64,000 nucleotides of DNA from Mobiluncus sp034180645 (GTDB taxonomy: Bacteria > Actinomycetota > Actinomycetes > Actinomycetales > Actinomycetaceae), in contig NZ_JAXFNY010000007.1 of NCBI RefSeq assembly GCF_034180645.1, positions 1 through 64,000 on the forward strand, read 5' to 3'. Position numbers and translations under genes: made by a program. Below, piece after piece: positions 8,880 to 17,055 of this stretch. Within the stretch, counting starts at the first letter, position 1; each line of letters starts with the position of its first letter. The notes below the pieces were generated by a model. The model had not been told where the DNA came from, ran no database searches, and worked only from the letters and a program-made list of their open reading frames with translations.

Positions 8880-11033
8880 CTAGCGCACGTGTCCGGGGCA
8901 GGTGTCGTAGTTAACGCGATACAGGCGCTGGCCGATGAACTCGTAGTCCCCCGTATCCACCACGTTTTCCGCAATCTTCCGAAGCATGTGCTGGGGCGGG
9001 CGAAACTTTACATTCGGTTCTTTCCACATCCAGATGTAGGTGCCGTATCGCGAGCCGGCCGCAGAAGTGTCGTTGTCCGAGTAATAGTGGGTCACCCCTT
9101 TTTCCTTTAGATAGTCACAAGTTTCGGGGGAAATTTGGCCGTCATAGAGGTCTTTCGTGACTTCCAGGGCTCGCCCGGTAGGGTAGCTCATGGCGGGACG
9201 CACCACGTGGACTCCACCCAAAATCCACCAAAACGGGGTGCCAATCTGCGGAGCGCCCCAAATGACGGCATCGCGCGGCAAAGTCGGAGCCACCCGTTCG
9301 ATGAACGCCTGTTCTGAGGCCGTGACCATCGTGCCGCGAACGATGACCGCCGGATCATAGGAACCGTTGATAACCGTGAGGCGTCCCCCCACGGTCCCTC
9401 CGCATCCGCCGACCAGCACCACCGCGGCAAGTGACCACGAAAACCAGCGATAGGCCTGCGGGCGCGACACCCAACGAGGCATGGCGGCGAGCCGTTCCAA
9501 ACCGCGCGACAGGGCTAGTGACCCCAGGGGATAGGCACACATCAATACCAGCGGGGCAATCCGACCGGACTGCAGATACCACGGCGCCGTGAGGTAGTAT
9601 CCCGGCCACACCGGCCCGGCCGCCAGCAGGAAAAACGCCGTGCTCACGACTAGCCCGCCTACCAGCCACAACAGTCGGCGCTGACGCACCAACCACACGC
9701 TTGCCACCACCGCTGCCACCGTATAAATCGAGCCACCCAGCCCGAAACCCGCAAAGAACGGGCCTTTCGGGTAATCCACCAGCAGCCGCCAGGTCATGTC
9801 CCAAGTGTGGTTATGCGGGTTGGCAAACTTCGACATGGAAACCAGGCGAGGCACCATCACCTGCCAAAACCCGCCCCCCAGCACCGCCGCAATGACCAGT
9901 GGCACGAACAGCTTTATCCCTCGGGACACCTGCCAGCCTCGCCACCAGCGCCACCCCAGCACCAGCACCGGCCCGGACATCAGCAGCACCAGATTGAACA
10001 CCGACGCCGGGTGGGTGCAGCCCAGACCGGCCAGTCCCACCAGCCAACCCAGGCTCATCCACGGAGCGAGCTGGGAGGACAGCAGGCTGCGGCGGAGGTT
10101 GCCGCGGACTTTTTGCCCGAGCCGTCGTGCCGCTTGACCGGCAGAAGGGGTGTCATCGGGTATTTCTAGGGACGTCCCGGCAGTCTCGTGGCGTGGATAT
10201 TTCACCGGGGTGGGACGCAAGCGATAGATGGCGACGGCGAAAATCACCATGCCCGGGGTCGCTATGAGGGAGAAGGTGTAGGGCGGGGTGGCCAGGTTCG
10301 CCATGTAGTTGGCGGTGAAGGTCGAGCTGGTGGCCGCACCCAAGGCGGTCAAAGCCGCAATGGTGCGGCTCGCGTCTCCCGCGCCTTTCCAGGACGTCAG
10401 CGCCAATAGGGCAAACAGCCCCAACAGAGCCGGCCACAGCACCAGCACGGCGGTCATCGCGCCCGCGTAAGACTGTAGCGGGGAGCCGGGCAGCAGCGCC
10501 ACCAGGTTATGGAAGATATTGGGGTAATAGGCCCCGACCCCTTCGTTCATGGGAGCCAACGTGACCCAGGGGCTGGCGGAGGCAAACTCACGCGTATAGC
10601 GAATCCCGGACAGGTGAAACACCACGTCCCAGGTTTGGGGCACCCGTGTCGCCATACGGGTCGCTACCAGGTAGGGCAACGCCGATAGCACCGCGCAGCC
10701 GACGAAAACTGCCCACAGACCGCCAGAAACGACAGTTGAGGGAACCCGGGGCCAAACCGCTCGTGACACTGAACGCAGGGTCCACAGCCGACCCACCACG
10801 AAAGGCAGACAGATGAGCACCAGCAGCGGCAACGCCAGCCACGCCCGCCACGGCAGGTGCAGCCCGATGGCAATCCAAGTCGCCCCGGCCCACACTCCCA
10901 AGCTCACCGCCGGAGCGGCCACAACGCGCAAAGCCCCGTGAACCCCCAAACCCCACAGCACCGTCAGCCCCGGCGCCAGCAGGTAGACCAGGGCTACCAG
11001 CGTCGCGCCGGCCAGTACCAAAACGTCAGTCAC
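8880..11033 (-). CDS. DUF6541 multi-spanning membrane protein (second copy)
   Basis: This 717-residue integral membrane protein has about 13 hydrophobic segments and a hydrophilic C-terminal domain from roughly residue 560. A charged loop around residues 275-325 breaks the membrane region. The C-terminus carries GVTHYYSDNDTSAAGS, equivalent to ITHYYADATGVSAGD in the copy at 3822-5849, so the two are paralogues despite overall divergence. It overlaps the glycosyltransferase at 11026 by 8 nt, which implies co-translation. By layout it could be a GT-C type glycosyltransferase using a polyprenyl-linked donor on the outer face. That function is inference. Confidence 0.75.
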   Translation of the reverse strand: MTDVLVLAGATLVALVYLLAPGLTVLWGLGVHGALRVVAAPAVSLGVWAGATWIAIGLHLPWRAWLALPLLVLICLPFVVGRLWTLRSVSRAVWPRVPSTVVSGGLWAVFVGCAVLSALPYLVATRMATRVPQTWDVVFHLSGIRYTREFASASPWVTLAPMNEGVGAYYPNIFHNLVALLPGSPLQSYAGAMTAVLVLWPALLGLFALLALTSWKGAGDASRTIAALTALGAATSSTFTANYMANLATPPYTFSLIATPGMVIFAVAIYRLRPTPVKYPRHETAGTSLEIPDDTPSAGQAARRLGQKVRGNLRRSLLSSQLAPWMSLGWLVGLAGLGCTHPASVFNLVLLMSGPVLVLGWRWWRGWQVSRGIKLFVPLVIAAVLGGGFWQVMVPRLVSMSKFANPHNHTWDMTWRLLVDYPKGPFFAGFGLGGSIYTVAAVVASVWLVRQRRLLWLVGGLVVSTAFFLLAAGPVWPGYYLTAPWYLQSGRIAPLVLMCAYPLGSLALSRGLERLAAMPRWVSRPQAYRWFSWSLAAVVLVGGCGGTVGGRLTVINGSYDPAVIVRGTMVTASEQAFIERVAPTLPRDAVIWGAPQIGTPFWWILGGVHVVRPAMSYPTGRALEVTKDLYDGQISPETCDYLKEKGVTHYYSDNDTSAAGSRYGTYIWMWKEPNVKFRPPQHMLRKIAENVVDTGDYEFIGQRLYRVNYDTCPGHVR

Positions 11034-12216
11034 CGTGGGTGGCTCCTTTCGAGCCAGCGTTTGGTGGGGTTTTCAGGAAAGCATCGAGGATTTCGTCAAT
11101 GACTTTCGACTGGGATTGAAAAGACAGCGGGTCGGCGGCAGCGGCGGCGGCTTGCTTGTAGCTGGTGATTGCTTGGGGGGTCAGACTTTGCAGGGCAGCC
11201 ACGATGCTGGGCACACTGAAATCCTCAGAAACCACCCCGAGCCCGTATTCATCGACCACGTTGACCATTTCGACTGTTGGCCCGATGGCAACGGCCAGCC
11301 GGGCTTGGACAAAGTCGAAAAGTTTATTCGGCAAGGTCAAGCGGGCGTTCGTGTGCGTGGGGGGAATCCAGAAAACGCCTACATCATAAGCGTTGAGGGT
11401 GGCCGGCAGTTCAAAGGGCTTCACCGGGTCATGGAAGCGAATCCGCGGGTTGCCCCCCGCGACTTCGCGCAGTTTTGCCAGGTAAGCGCCCCCGTCCCCA
11501 GCGGGAATCAGGTACAAATCCAGGGTGAAACGCGAACCGGCTTGAATGGTGGCCTCAATCATGGCTTCAATATTGCGCCCGAATACCGCCCCGCCGGAAT
11601 GCACCAGGCGGATGACTCCGTCAGGTACGGGCGTGGGTTGCAAATCCGCGTAGGGAGCCGCGTTCATCAACAGGCGGGGTCGCACCCCGTACTGGCTCTC
11701 ATAAAGTTTGGCGATTTCGGTTCCGACCGTGGTCGCGGCGGCAGTTTGGGGCAAATATTTCCGACAAATGTGTTCCATCAGGGGTTTGACCAAGATTCGC
11801 CACGAGGCAATATGGGTGCGTTCCCCGGGAGCCCATTCATGCAGGTCAGCCCACACTGGAGCCTGGTTACGTCGGGCGATTGCGAAGGCTAAAGGCAGGG
11901 CTCTTGCGTCGTTGGCGACGATGGCGTCAAAAGTCCGGTCTGATAAAGCCCGTAGCGCGTACCGGTTTCCCGGTGCCGCCAGTTCTGCCTGGTTATGCAG
12001 GTGCAGAGCCAGGCGCAAAACCCCCAGAGGGGTTTGCGGCAAAGATTTTGCCCAGTCGGGCACTTGGATATGTTCGCTAACATAGTCGGGCTTTGGCCCG
12101 TAGCCCAAGCTGGTGACGTGACCGTGTTTGGCAACCACGCTAATCTCGCGCAGTACTCGCGCGTCACTTTCAATGTTTGAGAAAGAAATCACCAGGATTC
12201 TAGGGTCATTGGGCAT
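11026..12216 (-). CDS. Glycosyltransferase, GT4-like
   Basis: The protein of about 396 residues starts MPNDPRILVISFSNIESDARV. It shows the GT-B pattern: AIVANDARALPLAFAIAR and DLHEWAPGER in the acceptor half, VIRLVHSGGAVFGRNIEAM at the domain junction, and TNARLTLPNKLFDFVQARLA at the donor site, equivalent to the NKLFEYMAxG block of family 4. I place the start at the ATG at 12216 because TATGAT ends 6 nt before it, as for other leaderless genes here; a GTG at 12222 directly abuts that box. It is the first gene of the minus-strand group with the second DUF6541 gene. Confidence 0.8.
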   Translation of the reverse strand: MPNDPRILVISFSNIESDARVLREISVVAKHGHVTSLGYGPKPDYVSEHIQVPDWAKSLPQTPLGVLRLALHLHNQAELAAPGNRYALRALSDRTFDAIVANDARALPLAFAIARRNQAPVWADLHEWAPGERTHIASWRILVKPLMEHICRKYLPQTAAATTVGTEIAKLYESQYGVRPRLLMNAAPYADLQPTPVPDGVIRLVHSGGAVFGRNIEAMIEATIQAGSRFTLDLYLIPAGDGGAYLAKLREVAGGNPRIRFHDPVKPFELPATLNAYDVGVFWIPPTHTNARLTLPNKLFDFVQARLAVAIGPTVEMVNVVDEYGLGVVSEDFSVPSIVAALQSLTPQAITSYKQAAAAAADPLSFQSQSKVIDEILDAFLKTPPNAGSKGATHGD

Positions 12217-12222
12217 GGTCAC

Positions 12223-12228
12223 ATCATA
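12223..12228 (-). promoter_or_regulatory. -10 box TATGAT of the glycosyltransferase operon
   Basis: TATGAT on the minus strand ends 6 nt before the ATG at 12216, which predicts a leaderless transcript for the operon running to 7593 or beyond. Confidence 0.55.
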
Positions 12229-12254
12229 CCGCCCGTAGGAAAAAACAGCGCTGG

Positions 12255-12260
12255 TATTAT
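12255..12260 (+). promoter_or_regulatory. -10 box TATTAT of the divergent glycosyltransferase gene
   Basis: TATTAT lies 22 nt before the GTG at 12283. AGAGGAG follows near 12271 as a ribosome site, so this transcript has a short leader, unlike its divergent neighbour. Confidence 0.5.
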
Positions 12261-12282
12261 CGTTTCAACAAGAGGAGTCAAC

Positions 12283-13326
12283 GTGAGCAAATCCAGTGAG
12301 GATTATCTGCGGGTCTTACACCTGGGTGACCCGGCGCATACCGCCACCCTGCTGGCTCGCGCCGCGAATGAGACTGGGCGAGACTGGCGGGTGCTACCAC
12401 TGGCGCAAAGCCCACAGGCAGCGAACCCGGTTGCGCAAACGTTGGGTCGAGCCTGGCGCGGAGCCTGGTGGGAGGCACGTTTCTGGGGTGCGAAGTTGGC
12501 TCGTCCCCGTGTACATCTGCATTCGGCGATGGCACTGCCCCACGTGGGTTGGGCTTTGGGGGATTACGTGTTGCATCTGCACGGCACGGATATTCGCACA
12601 CGTCGCTACGAACCTGCCTATACCAACCGGATTCATGACGCGGTAGCCCACGCCCGCCAAGTGTTTTATTCTACTCCTGACCTGCGTGAACATCTCACAG
12701 ATTGGCGGCCGGAAGCGCGGCTGATCCCGGTGCCGGTGGACCTGGATTGCCCGGCCGCAATTAATCCTTATCGTGGTGAAGCACGCTCCACTGGTTCCTA
12801 TGTTTTCTTTGTTTCCCGGTGGGAAGCCGTGAAGGGGGGAAACACCCAGGTAGAGGCCGCTAAGTGTCTGCGTGCACGGCTACCCCAGTCAGTTACGCTG
12901 GTCGGTTTGCAATGGGGAGACTCGCAGCTGATAGGTGCAGCCCGCCAGGCGGGAGTCTGCCTGATTCCAAAACTACCGGGAGCGCAATACCGCCAGGTTA
13001 TCCGGGACGCGGCGGCCTGTGTCGGGCAAACCGCCGGGATTCTCAGCGCCTCTGAACTAGAAGCGCTGGCGGAGGACGTGCCGCTCATCGCCCCGTTGAA
13101 TCCGTCTTGGTATGACGCCTCGCACCCGTCACTGGTTGACGTTCCTGTCTGGGGCGGAACCGCCTTGAATCCCATGGACAGCGAGAACATAGCGAAACTC
13201 ACGCTAGCGGCGCTGCAGACTCCGGTCTCGCAGCGCCCACTGACCCGTGACTGGGTGCAGCGCTTCCACTCACCCACTGCTGCTCTCACCGGGGTTCTGG
13301 AAGGGTATCGCGCCGCAGGCTGGTAA
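12283..13326 (+). CDS. Glycosyltransferase-like protein (GT-B fold)
   Basis: This 347-residue protein has weak but readable GT-B features: YVLHLHGTDIRTRRYEP in the first half and YVFFVSRWEAVKGGNTQVEA at the start of the second, matching the nucleotide-sugar domain of family 4 enzymes. The usual E-x7-E donor motif is poorly kept: SASELEALAEDVPLIAPL is the equivalent stretch. No membrane segment is present. The GTG start follows AGAGGAG. It is a lone plus-strand gene between two minus-strand groups, and its stop lies 8 nt from the convergent dehydrogenase gene. A glycosyltransferase role fits the locus; substrate is unknown. Confidence 0.7.
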   Translation: MSKSSEDYLRVLHLGDPAHTATLLARAANETGRDWRVLPLAQSPQAANPVAQTLGRAWRGAWWEARFWGAKLARPRVHLHSAMALPHVGWALGDYVLHLHGTDIRTRRYEPAYTNRIHDAVAHARQVFYSTPDLREHLTDWRPEARLIPVPVDLDCPAAINPYRGEARSTGSYVFFVSRWEAVKGGNTQVEAAKCLRARLPQSVTLVGLQWGDSQLIGAARQAGVCLIPKLPGAQYRQVIRDAAACVGQTAGILSASELEALAEDVPLIAPLNPSWYDASHPSLVDVPVWGGTALNPMDSENIAKLTLAALQTPVSQRPLTRDWVQRFHSPTAALTGVLEGYRAAGW

Positions 13327-13334
13327 CGCGAGCT

Positions 13335-14699
13335 TTAGGCGTCGGTCGCCAGTTTCGCGTTGGCAAAAGCCGCGGTCGCGTCGCTGTCTGCACTGGCGCC
13401 GCCACCGACTCGCAGGTAGCGTGCGGCGGGGAAACGCGAGGGCGTGAGGATACCACGGCCGTCAAAAACCGCTTTTGCTCCAGGCAAGTCCATCGCGGAC
13501 AGTTCCCGATATTCAGCGTGGTCAGCCTGGAGAATGGCGGCCTCGACCGGCTCGCCCAGGTGGTAGGGCTCCCAGCCAAACCCGCGCAACTCCTCGTCAC
13601 TGAACATCGGGTCGTGTACCACCACGTGTGCCCCACGCTGCGAAAGCTCCGCGACAGTAGCAAACACGCCGGAAAACGCGGTTTCTTTCACACCGCCGCG
13701 ATAGGCCGCGCCCAGCACCACCACGGTAGCTCCCGAAAGCGCCGTACCCCGCTCTTCCAGGGCTTGTGAGAGACGTTCCACCACGTAACCCGGCATTTCC
13801 GAGTTGGCCACCCGGGCAGAACGCACCACCGTTGCGTCAGGGTCGGTCGAGAGGTAGAGCCGGGGATAGACCGGAATGCAGTGCCCGCCCACGGCGATAC
13901 CGGGACGGTGAATGTGGGAATACGGCTGAGAGTTACAGGCGTTGATGACCTTCATCACGTCAATCCCGGCGCTATCGGCGAAACGCGCGAACTGGTTGGC
14001 CAGCCCGATGTTGACATCCCGGTAGGTGGTTTCGGCCAGTTTCGCCATTTCGGCTGCTTCGGCGCTGCCCATATCCCACACGCCGTTCGGTTGGGGCAGG
14101 TCGGGGCGCTGGTCAAAATCCAACACCGCGCGATAGAACTCAATACCGCGCCGGGTGCCTTCCACGCTCAGCCCCCCCACGAGTTTCGGGTAACGGCGCA
14201 GGTCAGCGTACACCCGTCCGGTGAGAACCCGCTCTGGGGAAAACACCATCCAAAAGTCCTGGCTCTCGCGCAGACCCGAGAGTTTTTCAAGCATCGGCTG
14301 GAAACGGTGACGAGTCGTGCCCACCGGAAGGGTCGTTTCGTAACTGACCAACGTGCCGGCGGTGAGGTTTTCTCCGACCGAGGTCGTGGCGGCATCCATA
14401 ATTGTCAGGTCTGGCTCCCAGGTCTGGTCGTTGACGAACAGCGGCACTACGATGACTACCGCGTCAGCTCCGGGAATCGCATCGGCATAGTCCGTGGTGG
14501 CGTGCAGCTGTCCAGCCGGAACCAGCTTCGCCAGGTATTCGCCCAGGTGGGCTTCCCCGGGAAACGGCTCCACCCCGCTGTTGATGGCCTCAACCGTGTG
14601 CGGATTGATGTCTACCCCCACAACCTGATGACCCTTTGCAGCGTATTGGGTCGCCAGCGGCAGGCCTATCTTTCCCATTCCCACAACAGCGATTTTCAC
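13335..14699 (-). CDS. Nucleotide-sugar 6-dehydrogenase (WecC/WbpA type)
   Basis: From a GTG at 14699 the protein begins MKIAVVGMGKIGLPLATQYAAKG, with a GxGxxG NAD motif. The catalytic cysteine is in GIAVGGHCIPVYP, as in UDP-sugar 6-dehydrogenases that oxidise C6 to a uronic acid in two steps using NAD. GAAYRGGVKETAFSG belongs to the C-terminal UDP-binding domain. Relatives include WecC (UDP-ManNAc) and WbpA (UDP-GlcNAc). The presence of WbpB-, WbpE-, WbpD- and WbpI-like genes nearby favours the WbpA role, but specificity cannot be read directly. The ribosome site GAAAGGA precedes the GTG; an upstream in-frame start would lose it. A TAGAAT -10 box lies at 14781-14786. Confidence 0.87.
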   Translation of the reverse strand: MKIAVVGMGKIGLPLATQYAAKGHQVVGVDINPHTVEAINSGVEPFPGEAHLGEYLAKLVPAGQLHATTDYADAIPGADAVVIVVPLFVNDQTWEPDLTIMDAATTSVGENLTAGTLVSYETTLPVGTTRHRFQPMLEKLSGLRESQDFWMVFSPERVLTGRVYADLRRYPKLVGGLSVEGTRRGIEFYRAVLDFDQRPDLPQPNGVWDMGSAEAAEMAKLAETTYRDVNIGLANQFARFADSAGIDVMKVINACNSQPYSHIHRPGIAVGGHCIPVYPRLYLSTDPDATVVRSARVANSEMPGYVVERLSQALEERGTALSGATVVVLGAAYRGGVKETAFSGVFATVAELSQRGAHVVVHDPMFSDEELRGFGWEPYHLGEPVEAAILQADHAEYRELSAMDLPGAKAVFDGRGILTPSRFPAARYLRVGGGASADSDATAAFANAKLATDA

Positions 14700-14780
14700 G
14701 GCGTTTCCTTTCTTTCGCGGCACTTACGTGATATCTGTGCGGCATCGCAGCGCGGACTTCGCACCATCTGTCCACGGTTG

Positions 14781-14786
14781 ATTCTA
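14781..14786 (-). promoter_or_regulatory. -10 box TAGAAT of the dehydrogenase gene
   Basis: TAGAAT on the minus strand lies about 80 nt before the GTG at 14699, leaving a leader with GAAAGGA. It is 4 bp from the oppositely oriented TAGACT box of the flippase gene, so the two promoters share DNA. Confidence 0.45.
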
Positions 14787-14789
14787 CGC

Positions 14790-14795
14790 TAGACT
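14790..14795 (+). promoter_or_regulatory. -10 box TAGACT of the flippase gene
   Basis: TAGACT ends exactly 6 nt before the ATG at 14802 and no ribosome site is present, which predicts a leaderless message. Confidence 0.5.
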
Positions 14796-14801
14796 GACAC
14801 C

Positions 14802-16175
14802 ATGAGTGCTGAGCTTCCCGCATCCCCAGCCGGGTCAAACCCGGAAAAGCCGGGGAACCCTGGGGAACACGAGGCTCCGACCGCACCGCCCTCGACCGCA
14901 GACACCCCCGGACTGCGGTCTTGGCTCGGCCGCCACCGAGTCCTCACCGATGTGCTGACTATGCTGGGCGGCACCGGCGGGGCTCAGCTGATTACCTTGC
15001 TGGGTTACCTGGTTTTGGCCAGGATTTATACCGACAGCGATTTCGGCGTGCTTTCCATCATTGTTTCTATCGGTTCAATCGGCGCGGTGCTCGCGGCGGG
15101 ACGCTACGATCCGGCCATCATGCTGCCAGATACTGACCGGGAAGCGAAACAGGTCGTGCGCCTGTCGGTGACGATTAACGTGATTTTTTCTGTCATTTTC
15201 CTGTCCGGGTGCGTGGTGGCGACCTTTGCGCTGAGCCATGTCTGGCCACAGGTCGCCCCGCTGTTGATTTTTGCCGCCCTGTATGTCACGGTTACTTCCT
15301 TGAGTTCCATTTGGACGTTTTGGTTGAATCGGCTGGGGGAATATCGCCAAATTTCAGCCAATCGTCTGTTTAGCGCCGTGGCGCAGGTCGGGTTACAGAT
15401 TGGGGCTTGGCTGGTTGGTTTGGGTGGGGCCGTCGGGCTCATTGGCGGGCGGATTTTGGGTGTCCTGGCGGCGACCATCACCTTAGGTTATCGGGCGCGA
15501 AGCAGCCGGGTGGAGGTGGACAAGACCCAGGGGGCGAGACGGCGAACCTTGCGCCGATACCGGAAGATGCCCCTGTTGAACGGGCCGTCCGCTATTGCGG
15601 ACGCGGTGCGGGTAAACGGCATAAATCTGATGATTGCGGCGATTTTTTCCACCGCCATGCTGGGGCAGTTTTCTTTCGCGTGGCTCATCGTGCAGGCTCC
15701 GGTCGCCCTGATTAACGGCGCGGTGTCGCAAGTGTATTTCCGTGAGCTGACCAATACTCCACGCGGTCAATTACGGGCGATGGCCGCCAGCGTCACGAAA
15801 CGCGGCGCTTTGGCGGGTCTGGTGCCGTTTGCGGCTTTGGCGGCGCTGTCCCCGTGGCTGATTCCGCTGATTTTCGGGGCACGCTGGGAGATGGCGGGGC
15901 TGATTGTGACGATTTTATGTCCGTGGCTCTACATGAACTTGGTGACATCCCCGGTTTCCAACATTTTTGTGGTCACCGAAACGCAGCAGGTTTCCCTAGG
16001 GTTTTCCCTCGTGTTTGCTGCGGTTCCCCTCGGGTTGCTGGGGCTGGCAGGCTGGCTCGGCTGGGGAATCCTCACCACCTGCGGGGTTTTGAGCGCCGCC
16101 ATGACCGTCATGCTGGTCGTATTCATCGGGCTCGCCCTGCACGTCGCTGCCCGCTTCGACATGGTAGCAGCCTAG
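14802..16175 (+). CDS. Polysaccharide flippase (Wzx-like, MOP superfamily)
   Basis: After a hydrophilic N-terminal tail of about 45 residues rich in Pro, Gly and Glu, the 457-residue protein shows about 12 membrane spans. The first contains TMLGGTGGAQLITLLGYLVLARIYTD, typical of Wzx/RfbX flippases, followed by FGVLSIIVSIGSIG. Such proteins move polyprenyl-diphosphate-linked repeat units across the membrane. No Wzy polymerase is recognisable in the window. The last about 17 codons before the C-terminus contain a 51-bp stretch that is repeated at 16651-16701. The message appears leaderless. The gene is divergent from the dehydrogenase. Confidence 0.85.
   Translation: MSAELPASPAGSNPEKPGNPGEHEAPTAPPSTADTPGLRSWLGRHRVLTDVLTMLGGTGGAQLITLLGYLVLARIYTDSDFGVLSIIVSIGSIGAVLAAGRYDPAIMLPDTDREAKQVVRLSVTINVIFSVIFLSGCVVATFALSHVWPQVAPLLIFAALYVTVTSLSSIWTFWLNRLGEYRQISANRLFSAVAQVGLQIGAWLVGLGGAVGLIGGRILGVLAATITLGYRARSSRVEVDKTQGARRRTLRRYRKMPLLNGPSAIADAVRVNGINLMIAAIFSTAMLGQFSFAWLIVQAPVALINGAVSQVYFRELTNTPRGQLRAMAASVTKRGALAGLVPFAALAALSPWLIPLIFGARWEMAGLIVTILCPWLYMNLVTSPVSNIFVVTETQQVSLGFSLVFAAVPLGLLGLAGWLGWGILTTCGVLSAAMTVMLVVFIGLALHVAARFDMVAA
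16087..16137 (+). repeat. 51-bp repeat, copy 1 (3' end of the flippase gene)
   Basis: This stretch encodes VLSAAMTVMLVVFIGLA near the flippase C-terminus. It recurs in the same orientation at 16651-16701 with only two mismatches, 564 bp away. Confidence 0.9.
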
Positions 16176-16199
16176 TTGTTCTTACTAATCCACACCTGT

Positions 16200-16592
16200 T
16201 TAATTCTCATAGTTATCTATTTGCACTAGAGCAAAATAAATTGCTGGAATCAACATCATGGCATACCCAAGCAACAGTTGGAGCGGCTCAACCAAAAAAG
16301 AATTCCTGGACCAAATAAAACCTGCTAGTACAACAACGATAACCACTGTTAGATACAGTAGTTTTTGAAGTCTACTAAATCGCGTCTTTAAGCAACAAAG
16401 CACACTAGCGAGTACCATTATTACCCAAAGAACCGAGCCTCCAACTAACATTATCCAGTCAATCACTGTTGATTCAGCTCTCGCGAAGTGAGGAGAATAA
16501 ATGACCTGTTGATACCAGGCTAACCACGAAAGTAGCACTCCTGACATTACGACAAGGATTGATGCAACGATTAATCTGGAAATGTTTTTCAT
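16200..16592 (-). CDS. Small membrane protein of unknown function
   Basis: This 130-residue frame encodes four hydrophobic segments: near residues 5-26, 43-66, 78-96 and 104-124. I do not recognise a family. By eye its base composition is richer in A and T than the flanking genes, and it lacks a clear ribosome site before the ATG at 16592. With the next gene it fills the islet between the flippase and the 2-epimerase, bordered by the 51-bp repeat. It may be a recently acquired accessory gene or an immunity-type small membrane protein; neither can be shown here. Confidence 0.55.
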   Translation of the reverse strand: MKNISRLIVASILVVMSGVLLSWLAWYQQVIYSPHFARAESTVIDWIMLVGGSVLWVIMVLASVLCCLKTRFSRLQKLLYLTVVIVVVLAGFIWSRNSFLVEPLQLLLGYAMMLIPAIYFALVQIDNYEN

Positions 16593-16643
16593 GAGACTTG
16601 ATACTAACTACCGAGGGGATAAAAATCTACAGTTCGGCGTACC

Positions 16644-16937
16644 TTATGTATTTTGAGCGCCGCCATGACCGTCATGCTGGTCGCATTCATCGGGCTTGCC
16701 CAGCATCCGCGCGACCTCGTTTATTACAAACGAGGCCACTATCAGTGCGGTTCCTAAAGGCATTAAAAACCAAGAGCTAATCGAGCTGAGGAACTCCATG
16801 AACAGGTATACGCCGTCAATAGGACGCTCTTCTGCCACAAAGCCGGGCGTGAACTGGGGTTGAACAAATCGCATCACCACCGCAAGGACGACGACAACAA
16901 TACCCGCCACCAAATACTTTCGCGCCCTGTATTCCAT
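16644..16937 (-). CDS. Small membrane protein whose C-terminus derives from flippase antisense
   Basis: This 97-residue frame has two hydrophobic segments: about residues 8-25 and 52-73. GGGGGAG lies 2-4 nt before the ATG at 16937. Residues 80-96 (GKPDECDQHDGHGGAQN) are read from the strand opposite to the 51-bp flippase-tail copy at 16651-16701, so this C-terminus appears to have been created when that fragment was joined to an older frame. I do not recognise the rest. It lies upstream of the 130-residue gene on the same strand and could share its transcript. Confidence 0.55.
   Translation of the reverse strand: MEYRARKYLVAGIVVVVLAVVMRFVQPQFTPGFVAEERPIDGVYLFMEFLSSISSWFLMPLGTALIVASFVINEVARMLGKPDECDQHDGHGGAQNT
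16651..16701 (+). repeat. 51-bp repeat, copy 2 (relic of flippase 3' end)
   Basis: The copy matches 16087-16137 at 49 of 51 positions. In the flippase frame it reads VLSAAMTVMLVAFIGLA, then diverges into HPRDLVYYKRG and stops. It therefore looks like a relic of a flippase gene end rather than a conserved signal. Confidence 0.88.
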
Positions 16938-17055
16938 GACTCCCCCTTAGCTTCGGTCAGTAACACCGCAGATGAACTCCGCGACTTCATCGTCACGGCG
17001 CCTTAAAGTTAGCATTTGGGCAGTGGGCTGTCTAGGCTCTTTTTACAGACTAGAT

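Noticed and set aside
16651..16780. Second functional flippase gene
   Set aside because: Only 51 bp of flippase sequence is present, followed by unrelated sequence and a stop; it is a relic.
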